From contig DAOWFD010000303.1 of assembly GCA_030638185.1 (NCBI GenBank), forward strand, positions 1 to 7,032: a DNA stretch of 7,032 bases, in the 5' to 3' direction. Positions 1 to 6,065 of this stretch are shown in pieces; position 1 is the stretch's first letter; every line of letters begins with the position of its first letter. A program made the position numbers and the translations under genes. The stretch comes from Candidatus Aegiribacteria sp. GTDB taxonomy: Bacteria; Fermentibacterota; Fermentibacteria; Fermentibacterales; JCC-6. Under the pieces are notes generated by a model that had not been told where the DNA came from, did no database searches, and saw nothing but the letters and a program-made list of their open reading frames with translations.

Positions 1-834
1 AAGCGAACAGAAGGCAGGTCACTTGAGCTGTACCTTAGAGAAATCGGAAGTAAAGAAACACTATCATCCGCGGAGGAAGCATCGCTTGCCAAACGGATCC
101 GAAAAGGTGAGCAGGAAGCTCTTAACGAGCTGACAGAGGCCAATCTCAGATTCGTTGTAAGCATTGCAAAACAGTATGCGAATCAGGGTGTTGCACTGGA
201 AGATCTGATAAACGAAGGGAATGTGGGTCTTATCAGGGCCGCCAAGGGATTTGATGAGAGTAAGGGCTGCCGCTTCATTACATATGCTGTCTGGTGGATC
301 AGGCAGGCAATCCTGCAAGCACTTGCCGAACAATCAAGAATTGTCCGTCTCCCATTGAATCGAGTAGGAGAACTGTACAAGATGGGGCGGGCTGCGCGTG
401 AACTGGGCCATTCGCTTGGAAGGAATCCATCGACAAATGAGATAGCGGATGAGCTGGATGTATCCAGAGATGACGTTGAATGTATGATGTCCATTCACAG
501 CACACACTTATCACTTGACAGTCCGGTGTACGAGGGAAGCGATAAAACTTTCCAGGAAATGATCTCTAACGATGATGATGTCCCACCTGATGAAGCAGTG
601 GTGCTTTCCGCAATGAGGAGAAGTGTTGCCGGGATGCTTGATATCCTTGACCAGCGTGAAAGAACCATCATTCAGTTGTTCTTTGGAATCAATACAGACC
701 GAAGGCATACTCTCGCTGAAATTGGTAGAACCATGGGTATCAGCAGGGAAAGGGTTCGTCAGCTCAAGAACAGAGCAATCTCAAAACTGAATGATAAATC
801 AGACAATAAAAACCTTCTTCTTTATCTAAAGTAG
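1..834 (+). CDS. rpoD: RNA polymerase primary-type sigma factor (sigma-70 group 1/2), 5' partial
   Basis: This is the promoter-recognition subunit of RNA polymerase, cytoplasmic. The frame is open from base 1, giving 277 residues before TAG. Visible parts, numbered from the first residue: region 1.2 (about 8-36, SLELYLREIG), region 2 (about 41-115, with NLRFVVSIAKQY, DLINEGNVGLIRA and the region 2.3-2.4 segment FITYAVWWIRQAI), region 3 (about 120-175), an acidic linker (190-198), and region 4 with the helix-turn-helix at about 236-263 (TLAEIGRTMGISRERVRQLK). There is no region 1.1; family members of this short kind start about 10-15 residues before the point where the window begins, so nearly the whole protein is here. 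The ATG at 223 is too late to be the start because it would remove regions 1.2 and 2.1. The wording resembles the single short primary sigma factor of Bacteroidota. Primary rather than alternative status is inferred from that likeness. It stands 17 bp before the peptidase gene with no terminator between. Confidence 0.93.
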   Translation, partial: KRTEGRSLELYLREIGSKETLSSAEEASLAKRIRKGEQEALNELTEANLRFVVSIAKQYANQGVALEDLINEGNVGLIRAAKGFDESKGCRFITYAVWWIRQAILQALAEQSRIVRLPLNRVGELYKMGRAARELGHSLGRNPSTNEIADELDVSRDDVECMMSIHSTHLSLDSPVYEGSDKTFQEMISNDDDVPPDEAVVLSAMRRSVAGMLDILDQRERTIIQLFFGINTDRRHTLAEIGRTMGISRERVRQLKNRAISKLNDKSDNKNLLLYLK

Positions 835-851
835 CGATTAAGGTTAAGAAG

Positions 852-1760
852 ATGCCGTTAGGTACGATACACTGGATACCACACAAGTCTGGCAGAAGAA
901 GTAAACCCTTTAATCTGACGAGTGGCAGATTCAGGTTGTTCATTCTTATCTTTGCTCTATTTTTAACCGGACTGGCGACACTGTTTTTCCAGATTGGCCG
1001 CGAAACCGGCAGGAAACAAGTTTCGGTTGACGGTAAAACGGAACTGATTCTCCTTCGGGGAGAAGTGTATCAGCTGTCAGTACGGGTAAGAGATCTCACG
1101 ATGGATCTTGAGAAAATATCAATACGTGAGGAACAGATTCTTGTGGCCGGAGCCGGGCTGAATCTGGATTTTTCAGGCCTTCTGCACAAAGACGATACAC
1201 CTGTAGAACCTCTGGGATCTGACATTTTCAGATACATTGACGATCTGGAAATGGAGGTATTACTGGCTGAACGTCTGGCTTCCGCGGAATTGATGGCCTA
1301 CGATTCACTGGTAAGCTTTTTTATTGAAAGAGAGAGCGAACTGGCTCAGATTCCTACTATCTGGCCAGTTGACGGCATATTTGTGAGTGATTTCGGTCCC
1401 AGGATTGATCCGTTTACAGGTGCGGTTCGATATCATAAGGGTATTGATCTGGCCTGTGTCAGTGGTACTCCCATATATACTCCGGCGGACGGAGTAGTCG
1501 TTTTCGGCGGATGGACAGGCGGCTGGGGACTTAATATTGTGGTCAGGCATACTGAGCATGTTTCAACAAGATATGCTCATTGTTCATCATTGTGTTCAGT
1601 TGTCGGTCAGCGTGTCATGCGTGGTGATCTTATTGCCAGGGTTGGTTCTACAGGCAGATCTGTCGCACCGCATCTTCATTACGAAGTACTGATAGATGGA
1701 GCACAGGTCGATCCTGAGGACTATATAATAAGAGAAGGGCCTCATGCGGCTGTTTTCTGA
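852..1760 (+). CDS. Membrane-anchored M23 family (LytM-type) metallopeptidase
   Basis: Probable zinc endopeptidase acting on peptidoglycan cross-links, or a regulator of such enzymes, anchored in the inner membrane and facing the periplasm. The 302 residues show a basic N-terminus (HKSGRRSK), one membrane segment at about 28-48, a helical and probably coiled-coil stretch at about 62-98, a second helical stretch at 128-165, then the M23 domain at about 172-290. Zinc ligands by comparison with LytM are H195 and D199 (HKGID) and H276; catalytic histidines are H243 (YAH) and H274 (HLHYE). All are present, so it should be active, unlike degenerate EnvC/NlpD-type domains. The ATG follows a weak AAGG eight bases upstream. 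The gene lies 17 bp after the sigma factor and its end overlaps the next gene. The architecture (anchor, coil, M23) is common for cell-wall hydrolases linked to elongation or division; which of these it serves cannot be told. Confidence 0.92.
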   Translation: MPLGTIHWIPHKSGRRSKPFNLTSGRFRLFILIFALFLTGLATLFFQIGRETGRKQVSVDGKTELILLRGEVYQLSVRVRDLTMDLEKISIREEQILVAGAGLNLDFSGLLHKDDTPVEPLGSDIFRYIDDLEMEVLLAERLASAELMAYDSLVSFFIERESELAQIPTIWPVDGIFVSDFGPRIDPFTGAVRYHKGIDLACVSGTPIYTPADGVVVFGGWTGGWGLNIVVRHTEHVSTRYAHCSSLCSVVGQRVMRGDLIARVGSTGRSVAPHLHYEVLIDGAQVDPEDYIIREGPHAAVF

Positions 1761-2181
1761 TCGGGATATGGCCATGACCAGTGCCTGTCTGTGCGGGATT
1801 CCGTGCAGATACGATGGAGAATCCAGACCTGTTGAGAAATACGTACGTATGCTGAGAGACGGAAAATGTTTTCCATTCTGTCCTGAAAGACTTGGCGGTC
1901 TCACGACCCCGAGAGAACCCGCTTTGATTAGTGGTAATGATGGCTTTGCAGTCCTTGACGGCGAAGCAGAAGTACTTCTGCGGGATGTTCCAGGAGATGT
2001 CACATCTTTCTTCATCAAAGGCGCTTGCCTCTCCGTCTCACTCGCGAAAGCAGTCAGGCCCCATATTATCTATCTGAAGGAAAAAAGCCCCTCCTGTGGG
2101 CTGCGAAACGGTATAGCAATGCCGGGAGTTGCTGCGGCTGCATTGATCAGAGCAGGCTTCAGTGTGGAACCTGTGGATTGA
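1744..2181 (+). CDS. DUF523 family protein, TudS-like thiouracil desulfurase candidate
   Basis: Recognised from the family hallmarks SACLCGIPCRYDG (13-25), CPERLGGLTTPR (46-57), GDVTSFFIKGA (84-94) and KSPSCG (114-119). A characterised DUF523 member, TudS, removes sulfur from 2-thiouracil using a [4Fe-4S] cluster held by three conserved cysteines; C15, C46 and C118 are the likely equivalents here, with E48 and S117 nearby. Function by homology only: sulfur salvage or removal from thiolated bases or nucleotides, in the cytoplasm. After SPSCG the usual loop containing a KIYDGTFSG-like segment is missing, so the protein is 145 residues and ends soon after the GVAAAALIRAGF helix. The ATG at 1744 overlaps the peptidase gene by 17 bp and has AAGGG four bases upstream. 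The ATGs at 1768 and 1774 give an N-terminus closer to the family norm and may be the true start. Extra cysteines at 17, 21, 42 and 95 are noticeable. Confidence 0.85.
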   Translation: MRLFSDRDMAMTSACLCGIPCRYDGESRPVEKYVRMLRDGKCFPFCPERLGGLTTPREPALISGNDGFAVLDGEAEVLLRDVPGDVTSFFIKGACLSVSLAKAVRPHIIYLKEKSPSCGLRNGIAMPGVAAAALIRAGFSVEPVD

Positions 2182-2936
2182 AACCTGAAGTAGATCTGTG
2201 GGAACGATACGGGCCTTTATTCTCAATTGAAGAGAAACTGATATTTCCTCCCGATGACCGTGAACTGCAATTCTATTGTGAGCTTCGAAAACGCCATCCG
2301 GGTAGATGCATGGAAATCGGAGCAGGTGACGGAAGACTGGCCGGGGTTCTGGGAAATGATTCACTCACAATCGGACTCGAGCCATCAGCGGCGATGTTCA
2401 AACTCTGGACTCCTGACAATCGAGACACTGTCCAGTGCGTGCGGGGGCTGGGACAGCAGCTTCCTCTACCTGGATCCAGCCTTGATTTCATTCTCTTTCC
2501 ATACAATGGAATTCACTGTATTCTTGATAGAGATGAGCGGAAAACCCTTTTTTCAGAAGTTGCCCGTGTACTCCATCCCGGGGGAAAGTTCTTTGCCGAG
2601 ACATGTCACAGATTCGATACAAGGGAAGATGAAGAGAATATTGAAAGATATCATTATCATAAAGATGACTTTTCACTCCGTCTTGTGGAGACCGTAAGTC
2701 ACGACAGAGAGAGGGATATCATCTCCTTTGATATGAAATACTCCGGCAGTTCGGTTCCTGAAGGTACTCTTTCCATAGTTCTTGAACTCGCGTTGATATC
2801 TGCGGGAGAGCTGCTGCATGACATCAGGGAAGCAGGATTGAATATAGTATCGATCCGGGGGGATTACGATTTTTCCCCCTGGGATAAACAGCATTCACCA
2901 AGACTTCTAGTTCTGGCAGAGAGGAGCGATACATGA
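2178..2936 (+). CDS. Class I SAM-dependent methyltransferase, TTG start
   Basis: Transfers a methyl group from S-adenosylmethionine to an unidentified substrate; cytoplasmic. Of the 252 residues counted from the TTG, motif I is MEIGAGDGRLA (45-55), the acidic ribose-binding residue is E68 (GLEPS), the motif IV region is LPLPGSSLDFILFPYNGIH (95-113) and the post-motif strand is LHPGGKFFAE (132-141). The C-terminal part (about 165-250) carries the paired beta strands and GDYDFSPW...SPRLLVLAER ending often seen in glycine N-methyltransferase or UbiE-like proteins of the Methyltransf_11/25 group. The frame is open back to an ATG at 2025, but that start would bury 157 bp in the desulfurase gene and add 51 residues without family resemblance. 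The next internal ATG (about 2307) falls inside motif I. The TTG at 2178 overlaps the preceding TGA and gives the familiar N-terminus LWERYGPLF. The gene's own stop forms ATGA with the next start. Confidence 0.85.
   Translation: MKPEVDLWERYGPLFSIEEKLIFPPDDRELQFYCELRKRHPGRCMEIGAGDGRLAGVLGNDSLTIGLEPSAAMFKLWTPDNRDTVQCVRGLGQQLPLPGSSLDFILFPYNGIHCILDRDERKTLFSEVARVLHPGGKFFAETCHRFDTREDEENIERYHYHKDDFSLRLVETVSHDRERDIISFDMKYSGSSVPEGTLSIVLELALISAGELLHDIREAGLNIVSIRGDYDFSPWDKQHSPRLLVLAERSDT
2918..2926 (+). promoter_or_regulatory. Strong Shine-Dalgarno site of the tricorn-like protease gene
   Basis: AGAGAGGAG lies six bases before the ATG at 2933, within the end of the methyltransferase gene. It fixes the start that includes the hydrophobic N-terminus, rather than the in-frame ATG at 2981, which has only weak pairing upstream. 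Confidence 0.75.
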
Positions 2937-5900
2937 TTTTAATTACCAGTATTCTGGTTTTCAGTTTGATTTCAGGCGGGATGTCCGATCTGAGAGAACC
3001 CTGCCCATCTCCGGACGGTGAAACCGTTGTTTTCTGCTTCAGAGGAGATATATGGGAAGCTCCGCTAACCGGAGGAACCATGAGATGCCTTGTGCCAGGT
3101 GAGAGTATTGAGACTTCACCCAGCTATTCTCCGGACGGGCAAAGACTCGCATTCACCAGTGACAGAACCGGCGGGGGAGATGTATACGTGATGGACGCCA
3201 CCGGCTCCCAATCAACCCGTTTGACCTTCCATGCAGATGAGGATCGTGTGCTCTGCTGGAACTCATCATCTGACTGTATCTACTTCCTCTCGTCAAGAGA
3301 AGGCGGAGTTAACTGGGTTTACTCGGTTTCCGTTTCAGGCGGTACTCCACGGCCGATTGCCAGAGTTGAGACTCAGAATATCTGTGTACTGCCCGGAGGT
3401 TTAGCGATTGAAAGAGGATTCACCCCCTGGTGGCGAAAGCACTACAGCGGATCGGCCTCCAGAAATATCTGGATCGGTTCTGGAGAAACATGGGAGATCC
3501 TGATCGATTCTGAACTTGATGAAAAATGGCCCATGTACTCCGCTATCACCGGTGAGATTCTCTTTGTTATGGAGGATTCATCAGGTAATAACGCTATCTG
3601 GAGCATACTGCCGGGAGAAGAACCCATTCAAAGAACTTCTTTCTCCGAAGGAGATATTACATATCCTGCTATAAGCTCAACCGGTGGAATCGTTGTTTTC
3701 GAATATGAAGGCAGACTGTTCTCGATGAATGTATCCGGATGGTCCGTATCTTTAATCACTATTGACTCGAATACCGACTACCCTTTTCCCATGCAGTATG
3801 GAGAAACGGTTGGATACTCGACGGACTGTTTTGATGTTGACTCGTCTGGTATTCAGATGGCTGTGGTGGGAATGGGTGATATGTTCGCAGGACGTATTTT
3901 CGATGAAAACATTGAAGACATCATTGAGATTTATTCCGGTTCGTCCAGAGCCAGGGACCCTTCGTGGAGCCCCGATGGGATGACTCTGGCCTTTACTCTC
4001 GAGCACGAAGGTATAGTTGAACTGGCACTCGCGAATGCTGAACTGCAGGATACTATCCTGATTGATTCGGCATTTCCGGAAATTCATATCCTTTCAACTT
4101 CCTCTGATGTGGCCACCAGGCCGGTCTGGTCACCCGAGGGCGGTCGAATCTCATATCTCGATGGTACGGGAAGACTCCACGTGATTGATATCCGGACTGA
4201 ACAGGATATTACACTTTGCGGAACCTCTGAGATCATTCACCACTCCTGGTCACCCGACGGGATGTGGCTTGCCTTCAGTGTGCCTGTACTCGCACACAGG
4301 GAGGAAATATTCATTGTATCTTCCCGTGGAGGTGAGCCGTTTAATATCAGCCGGCATCCGAACGACGATTTCCAGCCTTTTTGGCCTGAAGACGGCCGCA
4401 GAATACTGTACGCAAGCAGGACCGATGATGGAAACTACATGATAAAGCAGATCTGGCTGACAAGAGAGGACTGGGACTGTGACAGCGAAGAGCGGGAAGA
4501 TCTTCTCGACGATCACCGTATTGCAGTGGAAATCGAGTGGGAGAGTCTCCAGAGAAGAACAGAAACTCTATGCACGGTTAAAGGATACTACGATTTCTAC
4601 GGAGCTTCACCGGACGGCAGATTAATTGCCTTTCCAGCATGGGACAGTAACGATAGAATGGATCTCTGGACAGTTGACTGGAAAGGTGAGTCACTTTCGA
4701 GGATAACATGGTCAGGCGAAGCCCCCGAGGACATTCTGGTTACCCGTGATGAAGAGATCTACTATATCGCCATAGGCGGCATAGTCAGGTCGACTTCAGT
4801 TAATGGTGCTGCTGGAGGAGTATTTGGATGGAGAATGCCGGTATGGCGTTCGATACCTTTGGTTCAGGCGCAGAAATTCGATGAAGCGTGGAGACTTCTC
4901 AGAGATAACTTCTACGATCCTGACATGCATCAGGTTGACTGGGATGCAATGCGAATGAAATACCGCGAAAGGGCCGTATCAAGCATTATCAGCGAGGATT
5001 TCAATGATGTTGTTAGAAGGATGCTCGGAGAACTCTCCGCATCGCATCTTGGAATATCCGGATCCTGGTATTTTGATTCCTCTCCCAGATCAGGTTCGGT
5101 TGGAATTATCCCTGATTATAACTGGACCGGCAATGGAATCCGTGTGGATAGCGTAATACCGTATTCTCCTGCCGATCTGGATGGTTCCCTTCTTCTGCCG
5201 GGTGATATCATTATCTCAATCCATGGAATCCCTGTGGGAGCAGACGATAATCTCTACAGGGCACTTCTTCAGAGGAATGGCAGGGAGACAGGATTTCATT
5301 TCCTCAGAAACAATGCGGCACTGGATATAGACATTGAACCGGTTTCCATCTGGAGAATCGAAGATCTCCTGTATGACGAATGGATCGAGAGAAACAGAAG
5401 AGAAGTAGCAAGGCTTACCGATGGAAGAGTTGGATATCTGCATATTCCATCCATGAACAACAGAAGCGTCGCTGATTTCCTGGTCGATCTGTTCGCCGAA
5501 GGCATGAACCGCGATGGAATGATAATAGACATCCGATATAACGGTGGAGGCAGTACTCACGATGAGATCATTCGAGAACTGGGACGCCCGCCTTACATGT
5601 TTTCACGCGATAGACACGGAAATATTGCATTTGAACCCCTTGGTATATGGCAGAAACCGCTTGTGCTGTTGATAAATGAAAGATGCTACTCTGATGCAGA
5701 GATATTCCCAGGCGGCTGGAAGGAACTCGGTCTTGGTCCTGTAGTGGGCGAGGAAACATACGGCGCCGTCATAGGAACATCTGATGTATACCTTGTCGAT
5801 GGAACATCGTTCAGGATTCCAGCTACGGGATGGTATACTCTCACAGGGGAAAACCTGGAAAATACCGGTGTAGAGCCCGACATTCGCGTACAGGAGCAAC

Positions 5901-5971
5901 CCGCTGACGCCGGTCTGAATATCGACAGACAGCTTGAAGCAGCGGCGGAAACAATCATGGATCTGATTTAA
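2933..5971 (+). CDS. Tricorn-like serine protease (beta-propeller, PDZ, S41 core), probably exported
   Basis: Homologue of the archaeal tricorn protease, a large peptidase that trims peptides released by other proteases. The length of 1012 residues is close to the family size. Residues 1-17 are hydrophobic and resemble a signal peptide, though without a basic n-region. Residues 18-625 are propeller repeats of TolB/WD40-like type, with SPDG or SPEG turns at 26-29, 66-69, 346-349, 400-403, 440-443 and 559-562. The helical part of the catalytic core follows at about 640-715, a PDZ domain at about 720-800 and the second catalytic part at about 808-1005. Active-site residues matching tricorn S745/H746, S965/D966 and E1023 are S704-H705 (SASHLG), S920-D921 (CYSDAE) and E976 (ENTG; E981 is the alternative). 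N870 with the GGG that follows (DIRYNGGG) is the usual glycine-rich turn. All expected catalytic residues are present. It starts in an ATGA overlap with the methyltransferase, so it is translationally coupled. The substrate is unknown; an extracytoplasmic peptide-degrading role is inferred. Confidence 0.92.
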   Translation: MILITSILVFSLISGGMSDLREPCPSPDGETVVFCFRGDIWEAPLTGGTMRCLVPGESIETSPSYSPDGQRLAFTSDRTGGGDVYVMDATGSQSTRLTFHADEDRVLCWNSSSDCIYFLSSREGGVNWVYSVSVSGGTPRPIARVETQNICVLPGGLAIERGFTPWWRKHYSGSASRNIWIGSGETWEILIDSELDEKWPMYSAITGEILFVMEDSSGNNAIWSILPGEEPIQRTSFSEGDITYPAISSTGGIVVFEYEGRLFSMNVSGWSVSLITIDSNTDYPFPMQYGETVGYSTDCFDVDSSGIQMAVVGMGDMFAGRIFDENIEDIIEIYSGSSRARDPSWSPDGMTLAFTLEHEGIVELALANAELQDTILIDSAFPEIHILSTSSDVATRPVWSPEGGRISYLDGTGRLHVIDIRTEQDITLCGTSEIIHHSWSPDGMWLAFSVPVLAHREEIFIVSSRGGEPFNISRHPNDDFQPFWPEDGRRILYASRTDDGNYMIKQIWLTREDWDCDSEEREDLLDDHRIAVEIEWESLQRRTETLCTVKGYYDFYGASPDGRLIAFPAWDSNDRMDLWTVDWKGESLSRITWSGEAPEDILVTRDEEIYYIAIGGIVRSTSVNGAAGGVFGWRMPVWRSIPLVQAQKFDEAWRLLRDNFYDPDMHQVDWDAMRMKYRERAVSSIISEDFNDVVRRMLGELSASHLGISGSWYFDSSPRSGSVGIIPDYNWTGNGIRVDSVIPYSPADLDGSLLLPGDIIISIHGIPVGADDNLYRALLQRNGRETGFHFLRNNAALDIDIEPVSIWRIEDLLYDEWIERNRREVARLTDGRVGYLHIPSMNNRSVADFLVDLFAEGMNRDGMIIDIRYNGGGSTHDEIIRELGRPPYMFSRDRHGNIAFEPLGIWQKPLVLLINERCYSDAEIFPGGWKELGLGPVVGEETYGAVIGTSDVYLVDGTSFRIPATGWYTLTGENLENTGVEPDIRVQEQPADAGLNIDRQLEAAAETIMDLI

Positions 5972-5978
5972 ATGGGGG

Positions 5979-6009
5979 TTTGCCGGATCGGATATTCAGA
6001 GTATTTTTG
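5979..6009 (+). promoter_or_regulatory. Promoter candidate of Bacteroidota type before the dehydrogenase gene
   Basis: TTTG at 5979-5982 is followed after 19 bases by TATTTTTG at 6002-6009, which fits the Bacteroidota consensus TTTG, 19-21 bases, TAnnTTTG (-33 and -7 elements). Transcription would begin roughly 6-8 bases further on, leaving a leader of about 50 bases with a Shine-Dalgarno site. Read as an ordinary sigma-70 promoter it is weak (TTGCCG, 16 bases, TATTTT, four of six matches each). The match was found by inspection and has no experimental support. Confidence 0.42.
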
Positions 6010-6052
6010 CCGAACGTTGAACTGGAGACCAATTTCGCTCAATTGACAACCG

Positions 6053-6060
6053 AAGGGAGA
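6053..6060 (+). promoter_or_regulatory. Shine-Dalgarno site of the dehydrogenase gene
   Basis: AAGGGAGA, with its GGGAG core ending six bases before the ATG at 6066. It supports that start, which also begins the protein correctly with KRTVVTMPGDGIG. Clear Shine-Dalgarno pairing here and before the protease gene is unlike typical Bacteroidota. Confidence 0.7.
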
Positions 6061-6065
6061 GTTGA

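Larger units (their letters stand above)
5972..6065. other. Only substantial intergenic gap (94 bp)
   Basis: It lies between the protease stop and the dehydrogenase start. Apart from the promoter candidate and ribosome binding site it holds a small inverted repeat (CAATT, six bases, AATTG, about 6030-6045) too weak to be called a terminator. There is no GC-rich hairpin followed by T residues after the protease gene, so read-through from the upstream cluster into the dehydrogenase is possible. Confidence 0.6.

Noticed and set aside
223..834. Sigma factor starting at the ATG at 223
   Set aside because: The frame is open and recognisably sigma region 1.2 and 2.1 from base 1, so the true start lies before the window.
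1596..2018. 140-residue open frame on the minus strand
   Set aside because: It covers the junction of the peptidase and desulfurase genes, both clearly coding on the + strand; low-complexity Ser, Pro and Arg content is typical of an antisense shadow.
2025..2177. Upstream ATG start for the methyltransferase at 2025
   Set aside because: It lies deep in the desulfurase gene, and the added residues look like an out-of-frame reading of that gene with no methyltransferase resemblance.
2254..2697. 147-residue + strand open frame inside the methyltransferase gene
   Set aside because: It is in a different frame from the methyltransferase, whose SAM-binding motifs fix the real frame; no domain is recognisable in it.
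5972..6010. Rho-independent terminator after the protease gene
   Set aside because: The T run at 6004-6008 is not preceded by a stable GC-rich stem; only a few AT pairs (ATA with TAT) can form.
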